From NCBI GenBank assembly GCA_903837285.1, contig CAILUD010000120.1, positions 1 through 49,540 on the forward strand: a stretch of 49,540 nucleotides of DNA, in the 5' to 3' direction. The translations under genes and the position numbers were made by a program. Below the pieces are notes generated by a model. It saw nothing but the letters and a program-made list of their open reading frames with translations, was not told where the DNA came from and did not search any database. Each line of letters opens with the position of its first letter. Position 1 is the first letter of the stretch. This DNA is from an uncultured Bacteroidota bacterium (lineage in GTDB: Bacteria; Bacteroidota; Bacteroidia; Bacteroidales; GWA2-32-17). Positions 16,297 through 24,152 of the stretch are shown piece by piece.

Positions 16297-17571
16297 TTAA
16301 TCAATAAACTTAAATCCAGTGTAAGGTAAAAGAATTTCAGGAACTTTTATGCCATCAGGTGTCTGATTATTTTCAAGTAAAGCTGCAACAATTCTTGGTA
16401 ACGCTAATGCACTTCCATTTAATGTATGAGCAAGCTGATTCTTTTTTGTTGCTTCGTCTTTATATCTCAATTTTAAGCGATTTGCCTGAAATGATTCGAA
16501 ATTTGAAACTGAACTAACTTCTAACCAGCGTTTTTGAGCTTCACTATAAACTTCAAAATCATAAGTAAGTGCTGATGTAAAACTCATGTCTCCACCGCAT
16601 AGTCTTAAAATTCTGTATGGTAACTCAAGTTTTAAAAGTAAATTTTCAACATGGTTAACCATTTTTTCAAGTTGCTCATAAGAATCTTTAGGATTTGCAA
16701 CAACTACAATCTCCACTTTATCAAATTGATGCAAGCGATTTAATCCTCTAACTTCTTTGCCATAAGAACCAGCTTCGCGTCTAAAACAAGGAGAGTAAGC
16801 AGTATATTTTACCGGAAATTCTGACTCGTTTAAAACTACATCGCGAAAAATATTAGTAACAGGAACTTCAGCAGTTGGTATTAAATATAAATTATCTGTA
16901 GCATCATGATACATTTGTCCTTCTTTGTCAGGTAATTGTCCGGTTCCAAAACCAGAGTCTTCGTTTACCATGTAAGGTGGAATTACTTCTCTAAAACCAG
17001 CATTTGTTGCTTCATCTAAAAAGAAACTAATTAGTGAACGTTGAAATTTTGCTCCTTTTCCTTTATAAACAGGGAAACCAGCTCCGGTAATTTTATTTCC
17101 TAAATCAAAATCAATAATATCATACTTTTTTGCAAGATCCCAGTGAGGAACCATTTTATCGTCCTCTTTAATTGCAGGCCCACCTGATCTGACTATTACA
17201 TTATCTTCAGGTGTTTTACCTTTTGGAACAGAAGAATGTGGTAGGTTAGGTAATGTTACTAATACATCGTGCAATTGTTTTTCAGTATCTGCAAGGTTTT
17301 GGCCAAGAATTCTGATATCTTCTTTTAAGCTAACAGTAATTTGTTTAGCTTTTTCGGCTTCTTCTTTTTGTCCCGATTTCATTAGTTGCCCAATTTCCTG
17401 AGAAACTTTATTTAACTCGGCAAGTTTATTGTCGGATTGATTTTGAAAACTTCTTCGTTGGTTATCGAACTCAATAATTTTTTCTACCGTTTCGCCTACG
17501 TTCTTGTTTTTTACTGCAAGACGCTCAATAACAAACTCTTTGTTTTCCTGAATAAGTTTTAATGTCAACAT
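16297..17571 (-). CDS. serS: Seryl-tRNA synthetase
   Basis: SerS charges tRNA-Ser (and tRNA-Sec where present) with serine in the cytoplasm. At 424 residues it has the full class II layout: an N-terminal long coiled-coil arm (about 28-105) that reaches the tRNA variable arm, TAEVP (233-237), motif 2 FRREAGSYGKEVRG (263-276), and motif 3 TLNGSALALPR (383-393). It follows rpmA after a terminator. No clear TAnnTTTG box is seen between them, so serS may depend on read-through or an atypical promoter, and it probably drives the two genes downstream. Confidence 0.97.
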   Translation of the reverse strand: MLTLKLIQENKEFVIERLAVKNKNVGETVEKIIEFDNQRRSFQNQSDNKLAELNKVSQEIGQLMKSGQKEEAEKAKQITVSLKEDIRILGQNLADTEKQLHDVLVTLPNLPHSSVPKGKTPEDNVIVRSGGPAIKEDDKMVPHWDLAKKYDIIDFDLGNKITGAGFPVYKGKGAKFQRSLISFFLDEATNAGFREVIPPYMVNEDSGFGTGQLPDKEGQMYHDATDNLYLIPTAEVPVTNIFRDVVLNESEFPVKYTAYSPCFRREAGSYGKEVRGLNRLHQFDKVEIVVVANPKDSYEQLEKMVNHVENLLLKLELPYRILRLCGGDMSFTSALTYDFEVYSEAQKRWLEVSSVSNFESFQANRLKLRYKDEATKKNQLAHTLNGSALALPRIVAALLENNQTPDGIKVPEILLPYTGFKFID

Positions 17572-17594
17572 AATTTATCTTTTTACAAAAAAAA

Positions 17595-17625
17595 CTCCCG
17601 ATTCTTGACAAGCAAAAACCGGGAG
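17595..17625 (-). terminator. Terminator after rplU-rpmA
   Basis: CTCCCG (17595-17600) pairs with CGGGAG (17620-17625). On the minus strand the hairpin is followed at once by a run of eight T residues. The 19-base loop can pair partly inside. It lies 23 bases past the rpmA stop and upstream of serS. Confidence 0.75.
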
Positions 17626-17647
17626 ATAATATGAATTAAAAAAATAT

Positions 17648-17911
17648 TTATTCTGCCGGAACAGCTTCAACAGAAACGTATGATTTATCGTTTCTTTTTC
17701 TTTTGAAGACAACTCTGCCATCGGTAAGTGCAAAAAGAGTATGATCTCTGCCCATGCCTACGTTTTCGCCAGCATTATGAACAGTACCTCTTTGGCGAAT
17801 GATAATATTTCCTGCAATTGCAAGCTGTCCGCCGTATATTTTTACACCAAGTCTTTTACTATGCGATTCTCGTCCGTTATGCGAACTACCCGCACCTTTT
17901 TTATGTGCCAT
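17648..17911 (-). CDS. rpmA: 50S ribosomal protein L27
   Basis: The 87-residue protein is L27, located at the peptidyl-transferase side of the large subunit. It has the canonical start [21 protein letters not shown] (2-22, as [15 protein letters not shown] then HSKRLG), the IIIRQRGT core and the VFKRKRN stretch. No N-terminal cleavable extension of the Firmicutes type is present. It lies 18 bases after rplU, the usual gene order, and is followed by a terminator. Confidence 0.98.
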   Translation of the reverse strand: MAHKKGAGSSHNGRESHSKRLGVKIYGGQLAIAGNIIIRQRGTVHNAGENVGMGRDHTLFALTDGRVVFKRKRNDKSYVSVEAVPAE

Positions 17912-17929
17912 ATTCGGAAATTTTTATTG

Positions 17930-18241
17930 TTATACTTTAATATTTTCAATTTCTACCTGAGTAAGATATTGGCGGTGGCCATTCATCTTTTGGTATCCTT
18001 TACGTCTTTTTTTCTTGAAAACAAGAACTTTATCACCTTTTAAGTGACTAAGAACTTTAGCAGAAACTGAAGCACCTTTTACAGTAGGAGCACCAACTTT
18101 TACTTTTCCGTTATCATCAAGAAGAAGAACTTTTTCAAACTCCAAAGAGCTACCTTCTGTGGCATCTAGGCGGTGAACGAACAATTTCTTGCCTTTCTCC
18201 ACTTTAAACTGTTGCCCTGCAATGTCAACTATAGCGTACAT
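17930..18241 (-). CDS. rplU: 50S ribosomal protein L21
   Basis: The 103-residue L21 binds 23S rRNA in the large subunit. It shows the family start [19 protein letters not shown] (1-19) and the basic C-terminal [19 protein letters not shown] (76-94). It is first of the rplU-rpmA pair. A TACCTTTG promoter box (minus strand) at 18273-18280 stands about 32 bases before the ATG. Confidence 0.98.
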   Translation of the reverse strand: MYAIVDIAGQQFKVEKGKKLFVHRLDATEGSSLEFEKVLLLDDNGKVKVGAPTVKGASVSAKVLSHLKGDKVLVFKKKRRKGYQKMNGHRQYLTQVEIENIKV

Positions 18242-18272
18242 TTTATAATAAATTAATTTTTTCTTGGGAGTG

Positions 18273-18280
18273 CAAAGGTA
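18273..18280 (-). promoter_or_regulatory. Promoter -7 box of rplU-rpmA
   Basis: The minus strand reads TACCTTTG, an exact TAnnTTTG match, and a TTG word lies 22 bases upstream of it. Confidence 0.6.
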
Positions 18281-18384
18281 TAAATTTTATTTAAAAGAAA
18301 TACAATTGACATGTTTTTTTATTCTCAAATTTGAAACAATTGATTAAAAAAGTAAATAAACCTCAGATAATGTTAGGTGATTTT

Positions 18385-18480
18385 GTTTCTGGCGAGGACG
18401 CCAGAAACATGAAACAAATTTTTTCTGCCGAGGACGCCAGAAACATGAAACAAATATATTTCTGGCGTCAACGCCAGAAA
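18385..18480. repeat. Cluster of three related hairpins with a 36-bp period
   Basis: Three palindromes of one family stand in a row. The first is GTTTCTGGCG-AGGA-CGCCAGAAAC (18385-18408; perfect 10-bp stem). The second is TTTCTGCCG-AGGA-CGCCAGAAA (18422-18443; one mismatch). The third is TTTCTGGCG-TCAA-CGCCAGAAA (18459-18480). The first two are followed by the same 12-base spacer ATGAAACAAAT(T/A), so the unit repeats at 36 bp. The cluster is intergenic between divergent rplU and the bifunctional-nuclease gene. It is GC-rich against AT-rich flanks and resembles REP/BIME-type clusters. No cas gene is near and the 'spacers' are alike, so it is not a CRISPR array. Confidence 0.85.
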
Positions 18481-18565
18481 TTTTTAAATTTTCAGAAAAA
18501 TATTTTCGTTAAAAACTCGGTTAATAATCCTTTGTTTTTATATCAAAAAAAATCAGACAAAACAT

Positions 18566-18573
18566 TATATTTG
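18566..18573 (+). promoter_or_regulatory. Promoter -7 box of the bifunctional nuclease gene
   Basis: TATATTTG, an exact match to TAnnTTTG, lies 43 bases before the ATG at 18617. It falls between the hairpin cluster and the gene. Confidence 0.5.
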
Positions 18574-18616
18574 TTAATTCATAGGGATTTCCACAGTATT
18601 AGGATAATAAACATAT

Positions 18617-19249
18617 ATGGAGAAAGTTAGACTATCAGTATTAGGATTATCATATAGTGAAACACAATCAGGCGCCTACGCATTAGTGCTTGCCGAAGAA
18701 GACGGAGATAGGCGAATTCCAATAATAATAGGTGCTTTTGAAGCTCAGGCAATAGCAATTGAACTTGAAGGGTTAAAGCCTCCGCGTCCGTTAACTCACG
18801 ATTTGTTTTTACAATTTGCAAATTCATATAATATAGATTTACTGGAAGTAAATATTTTTAAGCTAGAAGAAGGAGTTTTCTTTTCTAATCTTATTTTTAA
18901 TCATGAAAAAAATAATGTAGTTGTTGATTCCAGAACTTCTGATGCTGTTGCGCTAGCTTTAAGATTTAAATGTCCGATTTATACAACTAAAGAAGTTATT
19001 CAAAAAGCCGGAATAATTATCGAATTCGGAAAAGATAAAGAAAATAAAGATAAATCAAAAGAGATAAATATTTTTGAAGAAGATGATAGTGATTCAAAAA
19101 CTAGTTCAAAAAAATCTTCAAAAAAACCATCTTTTACAAAATTTGAGTTAAAAGATTTAGAGTTGATGCTTAAAGAAGCTATTAGTGATGAGGATTATGA
19201 AAAGGCTTCACATATCAGAGATGAGATAAACCGCAGAAATCTGGATTAG
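18617..19249 (+). CDS. Bifunctional nuclease (BFN/DUF151) domain protein with C-terminal UVR motif
   Basis: The 210-residue protein has a BFN domain at about 5-136, with DGDRRIPIIIGAFEAQAIA (29-47) and the signature DSRTSDAVALALR (104-116). A charged, Ser/Lys/Asp-rich linker follows (138-172), then a UVR motif (about 177-207) of the kind by which UvrB and UvrC interact. The BFN name comes from a plant protein with reported RNase and DNase activity; bacterial members are little studied and catalysis here is unproven. The combination BFN plus UVR is the usual Bacteroidota form. It leads a run with the nucleoside transporter (29-base gap) and thyA (25-base gap), which could be one transcript. 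Confidence 0.85.
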   Translation: MEKVRLSVLGLSYSETQSGAYALVLAEEDGDRRIPIIIGAFEAQAIAIELEGLKPPRPLTHDLFLQFANSYNIDLLEVNIFKLEEGVFFSNLIFNHEKNNVVVDSRTSDAVALALRFKCPIYTTKEVIQKAGIIIEFGKDKENKDKSKEINIFEEDDSDSKTSSKKSSKKPSFTKFELKDLELMLKEAISDEDYEKASHIRDEINRRNLD

Positions 19250-19278
19250 TAAATCACTTTTTTAGCAAAAAAATAGTT

Positions 19279-20571
19279 ATGGGTATAAAGCTACGTCTTA
19301 CGCTGATGAATTTTCTCCAGTTTTTTATTTGGGGATCATGGCTTTTAACAATTGGTGCATATTGGTTTCAAACAAAACAATGGTCGGGTACCGAGTTTGG
19401 TGCAATATTCTCGACAATGGGAATTGCCTCACTTTTTATGCCAGCAATCGCTGGAATTATTGCCGATAGATGGGTAAATGCAGAAAGACTTTATGGTATT
19501 TTTCATATCATGGGTGCTATTGTTTTATTTACTGTTCCTATGGTTAATGATCCTTCTACAATGTTTTGGGTAATGTTAGTGAATATGATATTTTATATGC
19601 CAACAATATCACTTTCAATTACTGTTGCTTATTCATCAATGAATAAAGCAGGAATGGATATTATAAAAGAATATCCTCCCGTTAGAGTTTGGGGAACTGT
19701 TGGATTTATAGTTGCACTTTGGACTGTTAGTCTTTTAGGATTAGAAACTTCTTCGGCACAATTTTATGTTGCAGCTGCGTCTTCTTTGTTTCTTGGATTG
19801 TATTCTTTTACTATGCCTAAATGTCCACCTCTTGGACACGTTGTTAAAAAATCATTTGTAAGTGCATTAGGACTTAATGCTTTTTCGCTTTTTAAAAATC
19901 CAAAAATGGCATTGTTCTTTGTTTTTGCAATGTTATTAGGGGCTTCATTACAACTTACAAATGCTTATGGTGATACCTTTTTACATGATTTTAAATTTAT
20001 TCCGGAATTTAAAGATTTGTTAGCTGTAAAATATCCGGCGATAATAATGTCTATTTCTCAAATTTCTGAAACACTTTTTATATTGGCAATACCATTTTTT
20101 TTGAAGAAATTCGGAATTAAAAAAGTAATGCTTATAAGTATGTTTGCATGGGTTTTACGTTTTGCGTTTTTCGCTTATGGCGACCCAGGAAGTGGACTTT
20201 GGATGATAGTATTATCATGTATTATTTATGGAATGGCATTCGATTTCTTTAATATTTCGGGTTCTCTTTTTGTCGAAACACAAAGCGATTCAAGTATCAG
20301 AGCAAGTTCACAAGGATTGTTTATGATGATGACAAATGGTTTTGGTGCTTTAATAGGTAGTATTGCCAGCGGATTTATAATTGAACATTATTTTACAATT
20401 CAAAAAATTGTAATTGAAAATGGACAAGAGGTTATAAATAAATCTATGGATTGGAAAGGAATATGGATTACATTTGCTGCTTATTCACTCGTTGTTGCTA
20501 TTTTATTTGCATTGTTTTTCAGACATAAACATGTGCCTGCTGAAGTGAATGCTCAATCAATAAAACATTAA
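19279..20571 (+). CDS. Nucleoside:H+ symporter family permease (NupG/XapB-like)
   Basis: The 430-residue inner-membrane protein has 12 likely transmembrane helices. It resembles E. coli NupG along its length, with the start LTLMNFLQFFIWGSWLLTIGAY (8-29, in two parts) and GIASLFMPAIAGIIADRWVNAERLY (49-73, in two parts), the motif loop between helices 2 and 3. It is expected to take up nucleosides with protons. It sits directly before thyA, consistent with nucleoside and thymidylate supply. The exact substrate among nucleosides cannot be read. Sugar-transporting MFS proteins are the alternative, but the NupG-like motifs argue against it. Confidence 0.85.
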   Translation: MGIKLRLTLMNFLQFFIWGSWLLTIGAYWFQTKQWSGTEFGAIFSTMGIASLFMPAIAGIIADRWVNAERLYGIFHIMGAIVLFTVPMVNDPSTMFWVMLVNMIFYMPTISLSITVAYSSMNKAGMDIIKEYPPVRVWGTVGFIVALWTVSLLGLETSSAQFYVAAASSLFLGLYSFTMPKCPPLGHVVKKSFVSALGLNAFSLFKNPKMALFFVFAMLLGASLQLTNAYGDTFLHDFKFIPEFKDLLAVKYPAIIMSISQISETLFILAIPFFLKKFGIKKVMLISMFAWVLRFAFFAYGDPGSGLWMIVLSCIIYGMAFDFFNISGSLFVETQSDSSIRASSQGLFMMMTNGFGALIGSIASGFIIEHYFTIQKIVIENGQEVINKSMDWKGIWITFAAYSLVVAILFALFFRHKHVPAEVNAQSIKH

Positions 20572-20596
20572 ACACAAATTTTGATAAACTAAACTC

Positions 20597-21391
20597 ATGA
20601 AAGTATATCTTGATTTACTTGATCAAGTTTTAAAAAACGGAAATGTAAAAGAGGACCGTACAGGTACTGGCACACATAGTATTTTTGGTCATCAGATGAG
20701 GTTCGATTTAAGTAAAGGATTTCCACTTGTTTCTACTAAAAAAGTACATCTCAAATCAATTATTTACGAATTGTTATGGTTTTTAAATGGCGATACTAAT
20801 ATTAAATATTTGAATGATAATGGTGTTAAAATTTGGAACGAGTGGGCTGATATGAATGGTAATTTAGGTCCGGTTTACGGTCATCAATGGCGCTCATGGA
20901 CTAATCACGATGGAAAAACAATTGACCAGATTACACAAGTTGTTGAATCGATAAAAAATAATCCCGATTCTCGCAGGCACCTTGTTAGCGCATGGAATGT
21001 TGGCGAAATAAATAATATGGCTTTACCACCATGTCATATCATTTTTCAGTTTTATGTTGCGGGTGGAAAATTATCTTGTCAATTGTATCAACGATCTGCA
21101 GATTTATTTTTAGGAGTTCCTTTTAATATTGCGTCTTATGCATTATTAACAATGATGGTAGCTCAGGTCTGCGATTTAAAACCAGGTGAATTTGTGCATA
21201 CTTTTGGCGATGCACACGTTTATAAAAATCATTTGGAACAAGTAAAACTTCAACTCTCGAGAGAAATAAAACCTTTACCAAAAATGAAAATTAATCCTCA
21301 TGTTAAAAATATTTTCAGCTTTAAGTATTCCGATTTTACTTTAGAAGGTTATGATCCTCACCCTGCAATTAAGGGAGAGGTCGCAGTGTAG
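20597..21391 (+). CDS. thyA: Thymidylate synthase
   Basis: ThyA makes dTMP from dUMP using methylene-tetrahydrofolate. The 264-residue protein is the short E. coli-like form. It has the phosphate-binding R21 (DRTGTGT), the catalytic C146 in [12 protein letters not shown] (143-154), [23 protein letters not shown] (162-184, in two parts) and the C-terminal ...IKGEVAV needed to close the active site. It follows the nucleoside transporter by 25 bases and is followed closely by the alkyltransferase gene, so all three may be one operon. A dihydrofolate reductase gene, needed with ThyA, is not in the window. Confidence 0.98.
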   Translation: MKVYLDLLDQVLKNGNVKEDRTGTGTHSIFGHQMRFDLSKGFPLVSTKKVHLKSIIYELLWFLNGDTNIKYLNDNGVKIWNEWADMNGNLGPVYGHQWRSWTNHDGKTIDQITQVVESIKNNPDSRRHLVSAWNVGEINNMALPPCHIIFQFYVAGGKLSCQLYQRSADLFLGVPFNIASYALLTMMVAQVCDLKPGEFVHTFGDAHVYKNHLEQVKLQLSREIKPLPKMKINPHVKNIFSFKYSDFTLEGYDPHPAIKGEVAV

Positions 21392-21407
21392 TTTAAAAAT
21401 TACTTTT

Positions 21408-21896
21408 TTGCAGAATACAATTCTAACAGGTTACACTAAATGCCCAATAGGAATTATTGAAATTAAAGCATTTGATAATGCCTTAGTTTCTGTCAAAATT
21501 TTATCCGAAGATTTATTGAATAATGTTTTAGAATCAACAGATTCTGACATAATAAATGAAGCCAAAAAACAGTTGCAGGAATATTTTAATAATAAACGAA
21601 AGGTTTTTGATTTAGAAATAGCGTCAGTTGGAACTGAATTTCAACAAAAAGTTTGGAAAGTATTGTTGAATATACCATTTGGGAAAGTAAAAACCTATGG
21701 TCAGATAGCTATCGAGCTTGGTGCAAAAGAATTTACAAGAACTGTCGGAAATGCTAATGGTAAAAATCCATTATGGATTTTAGTTCCATGTCACCGTGTT
21801 ATTGGGAGTAATAGTAAATTAACTGGCTATGCAGGCGGATTGTGGCGAAAACAATGGCTTTTAGAGCATGAAAGCAAACAATCCAAATTATTTTAA
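21408..21896 (+). CDS. ogt: Methylated-DNA--[protein]-cysteine S-methyltransferase
   Basis: This enzyme removes alkyl groups from O6 of guanine (and O4 of thymine) onto its own Cys in a one-time reaction. The helix-turn-helix and active-site region is complete: TYGQIA, ARG-finger segment TRTVGNANGKNP, then PCHRVIG with the acceptor Cys (C128 from this start), and TGYAGGLWRKQWLLEHE. I chose the TTG at 21408, 17 bases after the thyA stop, giving 162 residues and about 11 residues before the conserved CPIG, as in other family members. An in-frame ATG at 21351 would overlap the end of thyA by 41 bases and add 19 residues without family likeness. It is probably in the thyA transcript. Confidence 0.88.
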   Translation: MQNTILTGYTKCPIGIIEIKAFDNALVSVKILSEDLLNNVLESTDSDIINEAKKQLQEYFNNKRKVFDLEIASVGTEFQQKVWKVLLNIPFGKVKTYGQIAIELGAKEFTRTVGNANGKNPLWILVPCHRVIGSNSKLTGYAGGLWRKQWLLEHESKQSKLF

Positions 21897-21931
21897 AATA
21901 AAAAACCCAGAGAAATATTGTCTCTGAGTTT
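21897..21931 (-). terminator. Terminator of the 59-codon gene (possibly bidirectional)
   Basis: CAGAGA (21908-21913) pairs with TCTCTG (21921-21926) around AATATTG, with outer A-T and C-G pairs extending it. On the minus strand it is followed by GGTTTTTTATTTT, a good U tract. It lies 27 bases past the small gene's stop and just after the alkyltransferase stop. Confidence 0.65.
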
Positions 21932-21957
21932 AGGAACGAGTAATCAAATTTTGAGTA

Positions 21958-22137
21958 TTAGTTCAACCCATTTTTTACTTTAAATCCTGAAATTTTAAAA
22001 TCAGGAAAAACTTTCATAAAAACTTTGTCTGAACGTGATGAAAAGTAATTACTTACTACCACATGAAAAACGCTGTGTTTTGATTTGTCGATGTCTTTTA
22101 CAAGAGTAATGTCGATGTTTTTTTCTTTCTGTTCCAT
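21958..22137 (-). CDS. Small protein of 59 residues, unknown
   Basis: A 59-codon frame runs from ATG 22137 to TAA 21958 on the minus strand. The product begins MEQKEKNIDITLVKDIDKSK and ends FKISGFKVKNGLN. It is polar and basic with a strand-like centre (HSVFHVVVSNYFSS) and no signal or membrane segment. It is short, but the setting supports it: a TACCTTTG promoter box lies 19-26 bases upstream (22156-22163), and a hairpin with a U tract lies 27 bases downstream, so the transcript would contain just this frame. I do not recognise the family. It fills most of the 406-base gap between the alkyltransferase gene and ddl. Confidence 0.55.
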   Translation of the reverse strand: MEQKEKNIDITLVKDIDKSKHSVFHVVVSNYFSSRSDKVFMKVFPDFKISGFKVKNGLN

Positions 22138-22155
22138 TTTCTAATTTCTTTTGTG

Positions 22156-22163
22156 CAAAGGTA
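22156..22163 (-). promoter_or_regulatory. Promoter -7 box of the 59-codon gene
   Basis: The minus strand reads TACCTTTG, identical to the box before rplU, ending 19 bases before the ATG at 22137. The leader would be very short. Confidence 0.55.
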
Positions 22164-22302
22164 AATGGCTAAATTGATTTAGTTGTAATAGTTTGATAAT
22201 CGAATGAAAAGTAGTTACGAATAAGATATAACTACGTGCAAAGGATTTTTTACAATGATTAAAAGAAAATTTAAAGTGACGAAAATATTTTTCCAGAGAA
22301 AA

Positions 22303-23274
22303 TTAATTTAAAATATCTTCAATAACTGCTGATAGAAGGTCGGTCATTGAGATACCATACACTTTTCCTTGTTGAGGTATTATGCTGGCTTCGCTCATTC
22401 CTGGAATTGTATTTATTTCTAAGAAATAAAGTTTTTCGTCACGAATAATATAATCAACGCGAACAATTCCTTTACACCCAAAAAACTCATAAACCGCAAG
22501 TGAAAGGCGGTGACATTCTTTTGCAACATGTTCTGGTATTCTTGCTGGAGTTATTTCTTCGCTCATTCCAGGAGTATATTTTGCTTCGTAATCAAAGAAT
22601 TCATTTTTTGTTACAATCTCAGTTGCAGGGAACAGATAGGTTTTCTTTTTTGTTTTAATTACACCGCAGGAGATTTCTGTCCCTTTAATAAATTCTTCAA
22701 CAATTACTTCGTTATCTTCTTTAAATGCAAATTCTAATGCTGCAGGAATTTCTCCTACTGTTTTAACTTTTGATGTGCCACAGCTTGATCCGCCAGCATT
22801 TGGTTTTATAAAACAAGGTAAGCCAACAGCTTTTGCAATTTCTTCGGGTGATATTTTCTGGTCTTTTTTAACTAAAATTGCTTTTGCCATTAATAAATTA
22901 ATATCACGTAGTGCTAGTTTGCAAAAATATTTGTCAAATGTTAGCGAAGAAACAAGTGTATTACAAGTTGAATGTGGAATTCCAATTAACTCGAAATATC
23001 CGGCCATTAAACCGTTTTCACCAGGAGTTCCATGAACAATTATGTATGCAAAATCGAATTTGATTTTTTCGCCGTCTTTTATTACGCTAAAATCTGTTTT
23101 GTTAATTACCGGACCACCTTCATCGTCAAGTGTCCATCTGGTTCCCATAATAATTATCGGGTAAACGTCATATTTTTCTTTATCAATCCAATTTACAACT
23201 TGTCTGCCACTCCTTATAGAAACTTCTGCTTCTGAGGAGTTTCCGCCTGAAAGAACTGCAATTTTTAATTTCAT
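22303..23274 (-). CDS. ddl: D-alanine--D-alanine ligase
   Basis: Ddl joins two D-Ala residues with ATP to make the dipeptide end of the peptidoglycan precursor. The 323-residue ATP-grasp protein shows LSGGNSSEAEVS (8-19), HGTPGENG (81-88; commonly HG.xGEDG), the Gly-rich loop KPNAGGSSCGTSKV, and the metal-binding end FLEINTIPGMSEASIIPQ (284-301). The length is typical. It is transcribed alone on the minus strand. In many Bacteroidota ddl lies beside the PASTA and RluD-type genes; here those genes sit about 4 to 8 kb away. Confidence 0.96.
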   Translation of the reverse strand: MKLKIAVLSGGNSSEAEVSIRSGRQVVNWIDKEKYDVYPIIIMGTRWTLDDEGGPVINKTDFSVIKDGEKIKFDFAYIIVHGTPGENGLMAGYFELIGIPHSTCNTLVSSLTFDKYFCKLALRDINLLMAKAILVKKDQKISPEEIAKAVGLPCFIKPNAGGSSCGTSKVKTVGEIPAALEFAFKEDNEVIVEEFIKGTEISCGVIKTKKKTYLFPATEIVTKNEFFDYEAKYTPGMSEEITPARIPEHVAKECHRLSLAVYEFFGCKGIVRVDYIIRDEKLYFLEINTIPGMSEASIIPQQGKVYGISMTDLLSAVIEDILN

Positions 23275-23592
23275 TTTAGCTTTATTTTTGACAGTAAAAA
23301 ATTAGTGTATATCAAAACATATATATATGTGTAAAGCGAAAAGATATGAACGAACTATTGCTCATTACTTTTATTATACCATTTATCCGCCGCGGCGGAT
23401 AATAAAATAGCCCGATTTTTTTATTCATCTCCCTACCCTCTTCAAAAAAGAGGGACAATAGGTTGGACTATTTTATAATTAAAGTTGATATTTGTTCGAA
23501 AGTCAAAAAGTTAAAAGTATTAAAGCAAAAAGAAAGCTTTAATTGAATGGTGTTTGAAATCCTAAATCGAAAATCAAATATCCTAAATCGAT
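23275..23592. other. Gene-free stretch with palindromes
   Basis: No coding frame is seen. It holds a perfect 20-bp GC-rich palindrome (23383-23402), a CCCTCTT-CAAAA-AAGAGGG hairpin (23436-23454), and two direct copies of ATCCTAAATCGA near the apt stop (about 23560-23590). There is also a CATATATATATG run about 40 bases before ddl. The stretch must hold the ddl promoter, but no exact TAnnTTTG box is seen. Confidence 0.6.
23383..23402. repeat. Perfect 20-bp palindrome, GC-rich core
   Basis: TTATCCGCCGCGGCGGATAA is fully self-complementary with no loop, in a strongly AT-rich intergenic region between apt and ddl. It could be a protein-binding site or part of a dispersed repeat. Confidence 0.75.
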
Positions 23593-24117
23593 TTATTCTC
23601 CTTCAAATTCTACCATAGAAAAAATCTTATGTCCTTTAATTTTTTCGCGACCCTTTAGTTCTGGCAGTTCAACTACAAAAGCGCATTCTACTACTTCACC
23701 GCCTAGTTTTTCAACTAGTTTTATAGCTGCGTTTACAGTTCCACCTGTAGCTATTAAATCGTCAACAATAACTACGCGTTCACCTTTAGAAATAGCATCA
23801 AGATGAAGTTCAAGTTCTGCAGTACCATATTCTAAATCGTATTTCTCGCTTATAGTTTTAAAAGGAAGTTTCCCTTTTTTTCTTACAGGAATAAAACCAA
23901 TACCTAATTGTTTTGCCAACACAGCACCAAAAACAAAACCACGGGCATCGATACCAGCAATTTTATCGATTTTTTGATCCTTGTAACGTTCGTAAAAACG
24001 GTTACATGTTTCGTTAAATCCTTCAGGATCCTGCATTAAAGTTGTAATATCTCTGAATGTTACCGATTCTATTGGCCAATGTGGAATTGAGCGGATTTTA
24101 TCTTTTAAGTTTATCAT
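23593..24117 (-). CDS. apt: Adenine phosphoribosyltransferase
   Basis: Apt converts adenine and PRPP to AMP in purine salvage. From ATG 24117 the protein has 174 residues, with GIDARGFVFG (55-64) and the PRPP-binding VVIVDDLIATGGT (115-127), both typical. A longer frame from TTG 24147 would add ten residues, but that codon lies inside the TAATTTTG promoter box (24145-24152), so the ATG is preferred. The gene lies just downstream of the adenylate cyclase on the same strand and seems to have its own promoter overlapping the cyclase's end. Confidence 0.96.
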   Translation of the reverse strand: MINLKDKIRSIPHWPIESVTFRDITTLMQDPEGFNETCNRFYERYKDQKIDKIAGIDARGFVFGAVLAKQLGIGFIPVRKKGKLPFKTISEKYDLEYGTAELELHLDAISKGERVVIVDDLIATGGTVNAAIKLVEKLGGEVVECAFVVELPELKGREKIKGHKIFSMVEFEGE

Positions 24118-24144
24118 ATAATTTATTTTATTAATTATTTTTAG

Positions 24145-24152
24145 CAAAATTA
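24145..24152 (-). promoter_or_regulatory. Promoter -7 box of apt, overlapping the cyclase stop
   Basis: The minus strand reads TAATTTTG, matching TAnnTTTG, and overlaps the stop codon of the upstream cyclase gene (24150). It lies 28-35 bases before the apt ATG and decides against the upstream TTG start. Confidence 0.5.

Noticed and set aside
18385..18480. CRISPR-like array
   Set aside because: Only three units, the spacers between the first two are nearly identical, the units are simple hairpins, and no cas gene is present.
18331..18630. 99-codon plus-strand frame across the triple hairpin cluster
   Set aside because: Its translation merely mirrors the repeat (GEDARNMKQI twice), it overlaps the promoter and start of the bifunctional-nuclease gene, and no family is recognised.
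24118..24147. TTG start adding ten residues to apt
   Set aside because: The codon lies in a TAATTTTG promoter box, and family members begin near the ATG at 24117.
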